The notes beneath the pieces were generated by a model. That model was not told where the DNA came from and made no database searches. It saw only the letters and a list, made by a program, of their open reading frames with translations. 64,000 bases of DNA from a virus: the IMG/VR virus record IMGVR_UViG_3300033148_005363, positions 1 to 64,000 of that record. One strand, given 5' to 3'. The position numbers and the translations under genes were made by a program. This document shows positions 14,910 to 23,927 of this stretch, in pieces. How positions within the stretch are numbered: the stretch's first letter is position 1; the number at the start of each line of letters is the position of its first letter.

Positions 14910-16757
14910 TCAGTCCAACCCATCAAAGAAATCGCTCTTTTCCGGGGGTGTCTCCCCCGTCCCCGCCGCGCCCGGCAACAACTGCTGAGCGCCGCCCTTC
15001 CCCGCCTTCTTCCGCCGCTTCGCTTCCTTGGCCTTGGCCTTCAGTTCCTCGTCTGTCAGCGCCCTGTATGTCGTAGTCCGCTTGTCGAACTCCCAGAGGA
15101 CCCGCCCCTCCTGCCCTGCGTCGCTGCGGACCTTCCAGAACACACCAAGCACCGCTGTCCGAAGAACGTACGGCGGGACCTGCGCCGCCCTGGTATTGGC
15201 CACCGTGTCCGTCACCCTGCTACGCCAGATCGTGATCCCATTGTCGATCAGTTTCTCGATGTCCGAAGACCCCTTCAGATCGTTCATGGCCACGATCGGG
15301 TTGCTCTCCTTCAGCGCGTGCGGATGATGGATCAGCACGATATGCACCCCCGTCTTCCGCGTGATTTCCTTGATGTCCTGGCACACCCGCTCAATCTCAT
15401 GGCGCTCGTATTCCGGCCGCGCAACCTTCACGAACCAACTCAGATTATCGAGCACGATCATGTAGGGAGCGAATCGGTTGATCGCCAAATACACAAGGTC
15501 CTTCAGCACGTCCCACTCGATCCGCCCGTGGACATCGAAGAACTTCAGCGGCAAGCGCTCCAACTGCTCAACGCCCGCCGTCACATCGTCCTCTTCCCAC
15601 TCGTCCAGGCCCTTGCCCGATACCTCCATCACCATCTTGTCAATGATGCTCTCAGGGCCGTTCTCGAATGACCCGATCACCACCGGGAACCCGGCCCGCG
15701 CAAGGTTCAACGGAACGCTCTTCATCCAAGTAGTCTTCCCGCTGCCTGTCCCGCCCGTGACGATCGTGAACTCGTGCCGACGCCACCCACCGAAGAGCGC
15801 GTCCACGTTCTCCCACCCCGTCGCCACCCCGCGCCGCCCCTCCGGGCGCTTCAGGCGCTCAAGCATCCGATGCAGGTACTCCCCCGGGCTCGCTATCCTG
15901 TGATCCAGCAGCCCCCGAGCTGCCCGAATCGCCTCAGCCAGCCCAGCCTCGGAGATGCCCGCGGCCAGGGACACCAGCGGCGTAGTCTCCCACTCAACGA
16001 TCCGGCACCGATACGACCCCAGCCGCTCCGCCAACTCCCGAGCTCGCTCAAACTCAAATCCGAGGATCGAGATCACCTTGCAGGCCCCGAGGAGTTCCAT
16101 GTCCGCGGCCTTCGGATTGACTGCCGACAGCGTCACGCCCACGCCTACCCGCTGGATCTGGACAGCCAGGGCATCCAACTCCGTAGGCACCAGGACAACG
16201 TTCTCCGTATCCCCCCCGCCGGGGTTGTACACGTAGCCATCCTTCACTGCCTTCCCGCGCTTGCCGCCCCCCTCGACCGGCTGGAACCGGACGTTGATCA
16301 GCTCCTCTCCCAGCCGGATCGGAATGGCCACGCAGAGCTTATCCTTGTGCTCCATCGCCCCGAGCCCGTACCGCGTCCAGTCCTCCTCCGAAATCCCGTG
16401 CGACGTGAGGAAGATGCGGACCCTCTCAAATCGCTCCCCCGTCCGCAACGCTTGCTGGTAGTTCGCTAGGATCTGCGGGTTGGGCCGGTCGCTCTTCTTG
16501 GCCTCCCTGTGCCCGGGAACCAGCAGGGAGATGTCCCCCATGATATGCAGGAACTTCGCTATCGACCCCCGCTCCCCCTCCTCACCGTCGCCGCAGCCCG
16601 GGCACCGATAGGTCCAGGTCCCGAAGTCCACCTTGAGCCGTTTCCCCGACTGGCAAAGCGGGCAGGGGACGATCTCAACCGTCGTCGGGTCGTCGCCCGC
16701 GGCCTCGACCGTCCACCCCTTGCTCTTCGCGTACTTCAGGAATTTGGCCCTGTCCAC
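14910..16757 (-). CDS. Twinkle/gp4-like primase-helicase with degenerate Toprim
   Basis: The 615-residue protein has an N-terminal zinc ribbon (Cys32/35 and Cys52/55), a Toprim-like region at about 185-250, and a DnaB/RecA-type helicase domain from about 305 with Walker A GGTGSGKTT at 335-343 and Walker B MIVLDNLSW near 443. In the Toprim region Glu193 (PTELDAL) is kept, but the DxD metal site appears replaced by ILGFEFER at 231-238. Primase activity may therefore be lost while the ring helicase is intact. The C-terminus is a basic Lys/Arg stretch followed by an acidic end. It should be the replicative helicase. Confidence 0.88.
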   Translation of the reverse strand: MDRAKFLKYAKSKGWTVEAAGDDPTTVEIVPCPLCQSGKRLKVDFGTWTYRCPGCGDGEEGERGSIAKFLHIMGDISLLVPGHREAKKSDRPNPQILANYQQALRTGERFERVRIFLTSHGISEEDWTRYGLGAMEHKDKLCVAIPIRLGEELINVRFQPVEGGGKRGKAVKDGYVYNPGGGDTENVVLVPTELDALAVQIQRVGVGVTLSAVNPKAADMELLGACKVISILGFEFERARELAERLGSYRCRIVEWETTPLVSLAAGISEAGLAEAIRAARGLLDHRIASPGEYLHRMLERLKRPEGRRGVATGWENVDALFGGWRRHEFTIVTGGTGSGKTTWMKSVPLNLARAGFPVVIGSFENGPESIIDKMVMEVSGKGLDEWEEDDVTAGVEQLERLPLKFFDVHGRIEWDVLKDLVYLAINRFAPYMIVLDNLSWFVKVARPEYERHEIERVCQDIKEITRKTGVHIVLIHHPHALKESNPIVAMNDLKGSSDIEKLIDNGITIWRSRVTDTVANTRAAQVPPYVLRTAVLGVFWKVRSDAGQEGRVLWEFDKRTTTYRALTDEELKAKAKEAKRRKKAGKGGAQQLLPGAAGTGETPPEKSDFFDGLD

Positions 16758-16760
16758 AGA

Positions 16761-17633
16761 TCACTCCGTGTCCCGGAAGATGTCAGCCAGCATCGTGTCC
16801 CCGTCCTGGTGCGTCTGCTCTTCGGGGCCGTCGCTCACGTCTGCCAGCGTGCCGCGGTCCTTCTCCTTCTTCGCCTGATGGAACCGCTCAATGAAGGAGT
16901 CGACGCGCGAGGCATCGTGGAAGATGAAGACCAGATCGTTGTATTTCTTGTCCCGATCGTTCCGGCCCTGGTGCCACGCTGAATGCAGGTTCCCGACGAT
17001 CGCCTGCTTGATCTGGACCACCGAGTACCCGTCCCGGAGCTGCTTGCGGATCGCCTTCCGCCGGCCAGCCGAGAACACGTAAGTTTTCGGGCGATCAAAG
17101 ACCTGGCAGTAGAAGTCAAACACATCCTGCAGCGCCGCGTCCTCCACTGCCTTCGCCCGCGCCTTCGTCGCCGCCCCCTTCTTCGGCAGGGCCTTGCTTT
17201 CGCCAAGGAGGTCCTTGCCCTCCCCCTGCGTCTCAGGAGCCGGGACCGCAGCCACCGCCTTCGGTGCCCTGGATCGCCGCCGCGGCCGCGCGTCCTGGAT
17301 CTCTGCCGGCGGATCGGGATTCTTGGACAGCCCCGGCCTGTCAATGCTCTGCTCAATGTACCACTGCATGAAAACAGCGTACGTCTGCCCGTCCTGCTCA
17401 TAGGTCTTCACCTGGCCAGCGGCTACCAAGTTGGTCATCATCCCCTCGATTCCCCTCACCGAAACAGCAGGAAAACTCAGGCATGTCCCGATATACATCG
17501 GCGCCCACAGGAGCCGCCCGTCGTCGTCGGCGAAGCACTGCAAGAGCCAGTAGGCCCACTGTGTCGACACCGGCAACGCCCCGAAGAGGGGGTCCTGTTG
17601 CGCCTTGCTCGCCCATATCGTCCGCTTCCTCAC
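16761..17633 (-). CDS. DnaD-like replication initiation / helicase-loader protein
   Basis: The 290-residue protein has an N-terminal winged-helix-like domain (about 1-105), a Pro/Ala/Lys linker (about 110-160) and a C-terminal domain. In that domain FDFYCQVFDRPKTYVFSAGRRKAIRKQL and LVFIFHDASRVDSFIERF match phage replisome organiser/DnaD-type C-terminal domains. The GTG start at 17633 overlaps the SbcC stop as GTGA; a frame from 17723 would overlap SbcC by 90 bases and was discarded. Its position directly upstream of the helicase gene supports a loading role. Confidence 0.7.
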   Translation of the reverse strand: MRKRTIWASKAQQDPLFGALPVSTQWAYWLLQCFADDDGRLLWAPMYIGTCLSFPAVSVRGIEGMMTNLVAAGQVKTYEQDGQTYAVFMQWYIEQSIDRPGLSKNPDPPAEIQDARPRRRSRAPKAVAAVPAPETQGEGKDLLGESKALPKKGAATKARAKAVEDAALQDVFDFYCQVFDRPKTYVFSAGRRKAIRKQLRDGYSVVQIKQAIVGNLHSAWHQGRNDRDKKYNDLVFIFHDASRVDSFIERFHQAKKEKDRGTLADVSDGPEEQTHQDGDTMLADIFRDTE

Positions 17634-20263
17634 GTCATCCTCCTTCCGATTGCTTCCGCTGTGGGTATGGATTCGATCGAGCCGTCCGCGTTGAACCACA
17701 GGATCCAGTCTGCCTGCTCCCATATCTCCCGCTGGTGTGACACCAGGACCATCTGCCGAATGCCTCCGATCCGCATCGCCGCCCGCTTCCGCTCGACGTA
17801 CTTCCCGGCATTCGCCTCACTGAGCGCGCCCGTAGGCTCATCGCCCCATAGGGTGAGGATCGGATCCGTCCGCCGCTCGTTGGCCACGATCGTCAGCGCC
17901 TCCCGTAGAGCGTCCCCGACGAACACCTCCTCACCGCCGCTCATATTCAGGAGGTCACCGCGGATCCCCAAGTCGCCGTCAAGGACATCGATGGAGAACA
18001 CGTCCTTGTATGGATCTGCCCCCGCCCTCGCGCTCTTCCGCAGTTTCGTGGTGACAATCTCCACCCGGAACCGTGCCCCCAGCGTCTCCTCAAGGAGCTG
18101 GTTCGCCACCGCTGCCACCCGCGGCCCCGCTGCGTCGATCTCCAGGATCTGGATCCCGTTCCTTCCCAGGGCCTGAGCGAGCGTTGCCCACACCCCGATC
18201 TCCATCTGCAACCGCTGGTTCCGTTCCTGAAGGACAACGCGTGTGGCCTGGAGATCCCCGTAGGTGCCGAGCACGGCGTCCTTGCGGTCGATCTGCGTCT
18301 GGTAGTCACGGGCCTCGTCGTCTGCCTTGTTGGCGCCTCGCGTGGCTTCATGGACCGCGTCTTCCGCTTGGGTCAGATCGGCCTCTACAACCGAGGCCTC
18401 TTCCGGCGTGTCGGCAAGGTCAGCTTCGAGTTTCTCGATTTCCTTCCGCAGCTCGGTAGATCGCGCCTTCTTCTCCTCGTGCCGCGCCCTGTTCGCGTCC
18501 AGCTCCTCGACGCCAGCGGACTGCGCCTGCGCTTCTTTGAGGTCAGCGGCAAGGCTCTGCCCGCGCTGAACAATGCTGGCCACCTTATCTTTCTGCGCGG
18601 GGATCGCATCGAGGGCCGCTGTCTGGCCCGCCTGCGCCGCCTTGCTCTCCTTTTCGGCTGCCTCCAACTCTGAGGCCTTCTCCGCCGCCGTGGCGATCTG
18701 TCGTTCGAGGTCCTCAACCGTCGTCTGGAGCTTGCGCCGGGCCTCAAGGGCTGCGCGTGCCTCCCGCTGCGTCTCTCCCGCCGTCCCGCGTGCGGTAGTC
18801 GCGTCACGCGCCAGCGCCTCGGTATCACCCAGCCCCTCCAGTTCCTGCTGAAGCTCCTCGACCCGCGCCTGCAAGCCCGGGATATCAGCCTGGCCCTTGG
18901 TGGCGTCGGTCAGGAACTGGCACCCGGCGTAGTCGTCGTCGCCGCCGCATGGTACGCCACCCAGGAGTTCAGCGGCCTTCTTCGCTGCTTGCAAACGCTC
19001 TTCCGCGCGCTCCAACCCCGTCGCCTTCTCCCTGGCTGCGGAGTGCGCATCGTTCGCCGCCCGCTCTTCCTCGCGCCGTGCGTCGAACGCTGCTTCCGCT
19101 TCGGTGACCGCCGCCTCCGCGTCCTCCATGGGGGCAAGGTCCGCGAACTCCTCGTCCAAGCGCTTGCGGGCATCGTCGCCCGCCTCGGTGTAACGCTCGA
19201 GTTCCATGACCCGCCGCCGGGCAGTTTCGTCTTTCTCCCGTGCCGCCTTGAGCCGCTCATCCAACCCGTCGCCGATCGCCTTCTCGCGCTGGTAGTCAGC
19301 CCGCAGATTCTCGACCTGTTCCTTGATTTCCACGGCGTCCTTGGCCGCGGCCCGCAGGATATCCTCGTCCTCCAGCGCCCGCCCGAGTTCGATCAGGTCG
19401 TGATCCACCGCCTCGAAATCCAGTTCCCTGCTGGCCAGACGTTCCCGCTTCTCGCGTACGGCCTTGCCCGCGGCCGCCGTAGCCGCCGTAGCCTCCCGCA
19501 GCCCGTCCCGTTCCTTCGTGGCCGCGTCGAGGGTGCTCCGCGCCTCCCGCAACCGGATCGTCGCCTCCTCAAGCCCGATGCGGAGACCGCTCAGTTCGTC
19601 GGTGAGTGACCCCGCCTCTTCCATGCGTCGCTCGTTGGCGTCCAGTGCCGCGGTGAATCGCTCTACCAAGGGGCTCAGGATGCCCGCCCCCTTCGTCGCC
19701 GTCTCTGCCAGGCCCTGCAAGTGCCCGATCCCCAGCATCTCCGTGAAGAGCGACGACCGATCCGTCTTGCTCAGGTTCTGGAATTGGCCAACGCCGCGCA
19801 GCATCCCCGGCTTCTGGACAGCGAACCAATTGGCGTAAAACATCGCCCGCGAAGCGATGTGCTCCTGTACCCACGCGTCATAGGGTGCGGTCTTGCCCCC
19901 TGTCGTCTCATCAATCAGGGTGCCGTTCACGTGGACGTAGCACTCCTGTTTGCCCTTGTTGGTGCCCTTGCCGGTTCCCTTGTCGCCACGGAGGGTGAGG
20001 CGCACGGTGTCACCGTTGCCCGCCTCGTATTCCATTTCAACCATTGAATCCCGGCTATTCGCCAGATCCAGGAAGCCCCCGGGTAACCGCGTGGGAAACT
20101 CCCGGAAGAGCACCGCGGGGGCAGAGGCTTCCAGGAAGGTGGTCTTGCCCGCACCGTTGGCCCCGACGAGGCAGACCAGCCCGTCCGGGATCGCGTCGAA
20201 GTCGATCTCTCGCTCACCGCGGAACCGACCGATATCCTTCAGGCGTACTCGTAGCAGCCTCAT
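17630..20263 (-). CDS. sbcC: SbcC/Rad50-like SMC-type ATPase
   Basis: The 877-residue protein has Walker A GANGAGKTT at 34-42, very long coiled coils (about 190-700, Ala/Glu/Arg/Lys-rich), and a C-terminal signature LNMSGGEEVFVGDALREAL with Walker B LTLWGDEPTGALSE. The central hook is CGGDDDYAGC (about 440), a C-x8-C form rather than the canonical CxxC zinc hook. With SbcD it forms a nuclease that processes hairpins and DNA ends. It overlaps the SbcD gene by 4 bases. The protein is somewhat shorter than E. coli SbcC (about 1050). Confidence 0.9.
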   Translation of the reverse strand: MRLLRVRLKDIGRFRGEREIDFDAIPDGLVCLVGANGAGKTTFLEASAPAVLFREFPTRLPGGFLDLANSRDSMVEMEYEAGNGDTVRLTLRGDKGTGKGTNKGKQECYVHVNGTLIDETTGGKTAPYDAWVQEHIASRAMFYANWFAVQKPGMLRGVGQFQNLSKTDRSSLFTEMLGIGHLQGLAETATKGAGILSPLVERFTAALDANERRMEEAGSLTDELSGLRIGLEEATIRLREARSTLDAATKERDGLREATAATAAAGKAVREKRERLASRELDFEAVDHDLIELGRALEDEDILRAAAKDAVEIKEQVENLRADYQREKAIGDGLDERLKAAREKDETARRRVMELERYTEAGDDARKRLDEEFADLAPMEDAEAAVTEAEAAFDARREEERAANDAHSAAREKATGLERAEERLQAAKKAAELLGGVPCGGDDDYAGCQFLTDATKGQADIPGLQARVEELQQELEGLGDTEALARDATTARGTAGETQREARAALEARRKLQTTVEDLERQIATAAEKASELEAAEKESKAAQAGQTAALDAIPAQKDKVASIVQRGQSLAADLKEAQAQSAGVEELDANRARHEEKKARSTELRKEIEKLEADLADTPEEASVVEADLTQAEDAVHEATRGANKADDEARDYQTQIDRKDAVLGTYGDLQATRVVLQERNQRLQMEIGVWATLAQALGRNGIQILEIDAAGPRVAAVANQLLEETLGARFRVEIVTTKLRKSARAGADPYKDVFSIDVLDGDLGIRGDLLNMSGGEEVFVGDALREALTIVANERRTDPILTLWGDEPTGALSEANAGKYVERKRAAMRIGGIRQMVLVSHQREIWEQADWILWFNADGSIESIPTAEAIGRRMT

Positions 20264-21534
20264 ACCAGCCCCTCCCCGAGCGCATCGGCGCGCTCCGTCG
20301 CGTACGCCAGCACGTCCTCCGGCTCCCGCGTTTCCAACATGCTCAGGAGTTCAGCCAGCAACTCGCCAGCGTCCTCCTGCATGGTCTTGCCCTTCTCCTC
20401 GAGGAAGACATCCAGCTTCTCCCGCAAGGTCTGCACCTCCACAATCCGGGGAGCCCTGACCTTGACCGTGGCAACCGCCGTAGCCTCCAGCTTCACCGAG
20501 TGCGCGCCCATGCCCAGCACCCGATCCCGGACAGCGCGCCGGTCGAAGGCATCGGCCAACGCCTCGTCGTAGTAGACCCGGACACGGACATCCGCGTCGC
20601 TCACCACCGTTGCCACGTCATCCTCACCGATGTTCCCGGTGACCCACAACGCGTCGGCTGTGGCCTCATCGTCGGAGTAATACCCAGGGCCGGTCCCCGC
20701 GTCCTGGAACCAGAGGTCCACCGTCCGCAGAGCCCGGTATGGCGTCGGGATCGCCTCGGTCTTCTTCAGCGCCCCCGTCTTGTAGTCGATCTTGTGCAGG
20801 CAGATCACCCGCTGATCGATCGCCCCGTGCTTATGCTGCATCGGAGCCCCAGCGAAAACGAGCGTCGCACCTTCGGGATTGAGTATCTGGTGCTTGTGAA
20901 TATGACCCAGGCACCAGAGGGACGCCATGGGGGCCAGGTCTTCCGCTCCGAGCTCCACATCGTCGCCGATCAGAGGCTGCCCGTTGTCGATCGTGGTCCC
21001 GATAACGTTGCAATGAGCCAGGCCAACGCGGCACTTCCCGCGGCTCTCCATCTCCAGCCCCTGCAAGACCCCCCGCATGGCCTGCCGGATCGCCTCGTTG
21101 ATGTCCCCGCGCCCCCCCTCGACCTGATCGGCAAGGTACCCACGGTCTGGCCAGGGAATCGCTAGGATACTGACCTTGTCCTTGACACTTAGTGCCCCGT
21201 AGGACACCTCCACCACCTGGGCGCGTTCGACGTAGCGGATCCCGTACTTGCATTCGAGGTGGTCCAGAAACTCCCAATCCCGCGGGTAGTCGTGATTCCC
21301 GCGGACGATGACCACCGGGGCGATGTTGCCCATGGTCTGGAAATGCTGGCGCAGGATCGCCCGCTCCCGCGGAGTAGTTCGCCGGGGCTGGTCATTCGTG
21401 AGATCCCCCGCGCAGAGGACGAGGTCCACCTTCTCGGCAGCCGCCCGCTCTTCGATGAATGTCAGGACCCCCTCGGCACCTTCGAGGCGAGGCCCCTCGG
21501 TGACGTGGAGATCAGCGTAGTGCAGTATTTTCAT
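20260..21534 (-). CDS. sbcD: SbcD/Mre11-like exonuclease subunit
   Basis: The 424-residue calcineurin-like phosphoesterase has the metal-binding motifs in order: DLH at 8-10, GDL at 43-45, GNHD at 79-82, then LAHCN and LGHIHKH in the middle. The C-terminal third contains the SbcC-contacting and capping region. It has a good GGAGGCGACC site before the ATG. The partner is the SbcC gene directly downstream. Confidence 0.92.
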   Translation of the reverse strand: MKILHYADLHVTEGPRLEGAEGVLTFIEERAAAEKVDLVLCAGDLTNDQPRRTTPRERAILRQHFQTMGNIAPVVIVRGNHDYPRDWEFLDHLECKYGIRYVERAQVVEVSYGALSVKDKVSILAIPWPDRGYLADQVEGGRGDINEAIRQAMRGVLQGLEMESRGKCRVGLAHCNVIGTTIDNGQPLIGDDVELGAEDLAPMASLWCLGHIHKHQILNPEGATLVFAGAPMQHKHGAIDQRVICLHKIDYKTGALKKTEAIPTPYRALRTVDLWFQDAGTGPGYYSDDEATADALWVTGNIGEDDVATVVSDADVRVRVYYDEALADAFDRRAVRDRVLGMGAHSVKLEATAVATVKVRAPRIVEVQTLREKLDVFLEEKGKTMQEDAGELLAELLSMLETREPEDVLAYATERADALGEGLV

Positions 21535-21543
21535 GGTCGCCTC

Positions 21544-21663
21544 CTAACGCCTGACCATAACGCGTTCGATGTAAACGGGGATCACTCCCAACAGGAACCA
21601 CCCGGTGTACTCGTACACTGGCCCATTACGGATGTGCCTCTGCCACGTCTTTCTGAGAATCAT
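21544..21663 (-). CDS. 39-residue putative membrane protein
   Basis: A small frame fills the gap between the gene ending at 21666 and sbcD. The ATG at 21663 follows the upstream stop as TGAGGATG, and the stop is 9 bases from the sbcD start. The product has a basic N-terminus (RKTWQRHIRNG), one hydrophobic segment (about 21-31, WFLLGVIPVYI) and a basic end (RVMVRR). Spacing strongly suggests a translated gene. Function is unknown. Confidence 0.5.
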   Translation of the reverse strand: MILRKTWQRHIRNGPVYEYTGWFLLGVIPVYIERVMVRR

Positions 21664-21665
21664 CC

Positions 21666-22880
21666 TCAGCCCTCCCCGCCGTGGTGCCGCTCAACGTCGA
21701 AGGCATCGTTCCCGGGGTCGCACGACGGGCAGAGCCGGATCCCGTGGTCCTTCGCCGTGGCCCGCGCCTGCCCCTGCGTCACCGTCGCCTTGCAGCCGCA
21801 CGCGCACTCGCAGTGGAGTTTCGGTTCCTCCCTGGAAGCGGGGGGCCGCGCTTTGCCTCCGGTAGCCGTCGAACGCTGGGGGACCTCCGGGAATTCCTCA
21901 TCGACCGGGGGAGGCTCAGGGCGTCCGTCACCGCTCCCCGCCTGAACGTCGATGGTCTTGCCCTTGCCGTCGCTATCGCTGGCCGGCGCGGTCAGGTCGT
22001 CATCCTCGTCAGCCGTGGCCTCCGCGTCAGGCATGGTCGCCAGCTCCTGTTCGAGCAGCGTGGCCGGATCGGAAGGCCCCGTCAGTCCCGGTCGCGTGGG
22101 GATCTCGCCAGCGCCCTGCTTCGGACCATAGAGCGCGTCCGTCATCCCGAGTTGCTGCGCCGCGATCATCCGGTTGATCTCGGGATCGTCCGGCGGGCTG
22201 AACACCATCTTCGCCACGAGGAACGGCTTCTCCAACTCCTCCCGCGAATAGGATGTCTTGACACCGAGAATGGCACGGATCACCCGCAGCATCGCCTTGG
22301 TTTCCGCGTGGGATTCGAGGTGCTCCCTCGTCTGCCAGATCCGATCCCATGCGTCGACCTTCTGCGGCTTCCGCCTCTCGTCTTGGGCCTTCCACTCCTC
22401 TGTCTTCTCCGCTGCCTTGTGCATGTTGTGTACCAGCGGGGAGTTGTCCCGGAGGTCCATCTCCTTTGTAGCTGGCATCTCAGCCATGGAGCCGTCAAAC
22501 CTCGTCATCCGTCCCACCACCCGGTACCGGCAGTAGTGGGGATCCCGGCAGTCGTCAAGGCGCCCGCTCTTCTCGGACACGATTGTAACCCCGGAGGCTG
22601 CCGCCAATTTCAGGAGCATCGGCTTGCTGAGCCCCAATTTTCCACCGCCGGGGATCTTGTAGACCCAGCCATCTTTCACGCCCAACGACGGCACGGATAC
22701 GGTGGTCACCGCGGGGGCAAACATCGGAGGGCATCGCTGCAACATCGCTGGGGTCACCAGGATATTGTGATTCGCCTCCATGCTCTTCCGCACCCGCGTC
22801 AACGCCTCGCGTACCGGGTCGGCGAGTACCAACTCCATCCCCTCCATCTCCCGCTCTGGCCCCTTGGTCTGATCGTTCAC
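21666..22880 (-). CDS. Unrecognised recombination-block protein with C-terminal zinc ribbon
   Basis: The 404-residue protein has an N-terminal alpha/beta domain (about 15-230) followed by an acidic, low-complexity linker (Asp/Glu/Pro/Ala, about 285-360). It ends with a Cys-rich motif (CECACGCK ... CPSC) that is a likely zinc ribbon. The 90-150 region contains DPHYC and RYRVVGRMTRFDG. The architecture and position beside a PD-(D/E)XK-fold gene and SbcCD would suit a single-strand annealing or recombination mediator, but I cannot place it in RecT, Erf or Rad52 by eye. The GTG start at 22880 overlaps the preceding stop as GTGA. Confidence 0.65.
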   Translation of the reverse strand: MNDQTKGPEREMEGMELVLADPVREALTRVRKSMEANHNILVTPAMLQRCPPMFAPAVTTVSVPSLGVKDGWVYKIPGGGKLGLSKPMLLKLAAASGVTIVSEKSGRLDDCRDPHYCRYRVVGRMTRFDGSMAEMPATKEMDLRDNSPLVHNMHKAAEKTEEWKAQDERRKPQKVDAWDRIWQTREHLESHAETKAMLRVIRAILGVKTSYSREELEKPFLVAKMVFSPPDDPEINRMIAAQQLGMTDALYGPKQGAGEIPTRPGLTGPSDPATLLEQELATMPDAEATADEDDDLTAPASDSDGKGKTIDVQAGSGDGRPEPPPVDEEFPEVPQRSTATGGKARPPASREEPKLHCECACGCKATVTQGQARATAKDHGIRLCPSCDPGNDAFDVERHHGGEG

Positions 22881-23749
22881 TTGGATCCCTCCCGCTTGAT
22901 AAGTTTCGTGGCCGGCAGACGCTCCGTCACCTGCTCGTGCAAACGACAGACGCTCTGGAACTCGCACTTCCCGAGAAGGGTCATGCACTGGAATCCGCGG
23001 ATCTTCCGCTCGATCGCGTCCTCGTAGAACGCCGCAGCCTTGATCGCTTCCGAATGCTCTTCAGCCGTGACCGTCCGATCTGCCTCCGTCACGCCGCCGC
23101 CCATGGTCCGCAGGATCCCGATCCCGTGGATACTCCAGCACCCGAGGAAACCCGCAGTCAGGACCGGCCCGAAGCCCTCAATGAGGAGCGCCTCACTTCC
23201 CGTCCGGTTGATCGGGCCGATGATGTAGATGTCCTTCGTGTCGTCGGTGAAGGCTGCCACCCGCGCCTGGATCTTCTGCGTCCGTCCGCCCGCGCAGGCA
23301 AACTCCCAATCGCTCTTCCAGCCGAAGTGAACATCGCCGGGGTGACGACTGGCAATGGTGACCACCTGCTGAGCGAGGGTGTCCACCATGCCCGCAAGGC
23401 AATCGTATACCGCTTCCACGCTCTTCTCCACGCCCCGGCCCGAAAGGTTGCGGAGCGCGCGGCCCTTCTCTGCGATCATCACGTGCGCTCCGTGGCCAAG
23501 GTCACAGAAGTGCCCCCTGATCGTTTTGTCGCCGACGTGGCTGAGAAATTCCAAATCCTCGTCGGGGTCATCGAGGTCGCCGCCTTCGCGGTTTTCCTCG
23601 TACGCGTCCAGCATGGCCCACGTCGCCTGTTCGAAGACCCGGTTCATCCATGCCCCGACCGTCTCCTCCGCGCGCTGGTACTCGCTCATGAACGCCGCCG
23701 CACGCGGGCACTCCGCCGCCCGATCCAAGACTCCAAACGTCAACCTCAT
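22877..23749 (-). CDS. Cas4/AddB-like PD-(D/E)XK-fold protein with degenerate active site
   Basis: The 290-residue protein is the first gene of the replication/recombination operon. It has one Cys in the N-terminal AAECPRAAAF motif and three near the C-terminus (CMTLLGKCEFQSVC), the four-Cys layout that holds an Fe-S cluster in Cas4/AddB-type nucleases. The positions where catalytic residues should lie (ARVAAFT for GRIDRI-like, YIIGPINRTG for YIVDYKTG-like) lack Asp and Lys. The fold is therefore suggested and the nuclease activity doubtful. Alternatives are a non-catalytic DNA-binding relative or an unrelated Cys protein. GAGGAGGGACCG precedes the ATG. Confidence 0.5.
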   Translation of the reverse strand: MRLTFGVLDRAAECPRAAAFMSEYQRAEETVGAWMNRVFEQATWAMLDAYEENREGGDLDDPDEDLEFLSHVGDKTIRGHFCDLGHGAHVMIAEKGRALRNLSGRGVEKSVEAVYDCLAGMVDTLAQQVVTIASRHPGDVHFGWKSDWEFACAGGRTQKIQARVAAFTDDTKDIYIIGPINRTGSEALLIEGFGPVLTAGFLGCWSIHGIGILRTMGGGVTEADRTVTAEEHSEAIKAAAFYEDAIERKIRGFQCMTLLGKCEFQSVCRLHEQVTERLPATKLIKREGSK

Positions 23750-23830
23750 CGGTCCCTCCTCTTGACAGTTCTGTTGGTGATGCGATACAAGAAGTACATC
23801 GAAGACGATCCCCTGTCGTCTACGAAGCCC

Positions 23831-23865
23831 AAGCGCCTCGGGTGCCCTCCAGCCCCGGGGCGCTT
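23831..23865 (-). other. Hairpin in the 5' leader of the replication operon
   Basis: AAGCGCC at 23831-23837 pairs with GGCGCTT at 23859-23865, and the stem extends by four further GC pairs past one mismatch on each side. It lies between the predicted transcription start near 23885 and the first start codon at 23749. No U-run follows, so it is not a typical intrinsic terminator. It could stabilise or attenuate the leader. Confidence 0.5.
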
Positions 23866-23891
23866 ACGCGTCTGGCCTCTTCACGGGGACC

Positions 23892-23921
23892 ACCGTAGAC
23901 CCAGCAGCGAACCCATGTCAA
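23892..23921 (-). promoter_or_regulatory. Promoter of the replication/recombination operon
   Basis: On the - strand TTGACA (23921-23916) is followed after 18 bases by TACGGT (23897-23892). It lies in the 214-base gap between the membrane-protein genes and the first recombination gene, pointing at the latter, and is preceded by the duplicated operator at 23928-23948. The same -10 hexamer and spacing occur at the tail-sheath promoter near 43.56 kb. Confidence 0.7.
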
Positions 23922-23927
23922 GGGAAA

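Noticed and set aside
23762-23790. + strand TTGACA with ATACAA 17 bases downstream
   Set aside because: It would fire antisense into - strand membrane genes, has a poor -10, and overlaps the ribosome-binding region of the - strand gene; probably chance.
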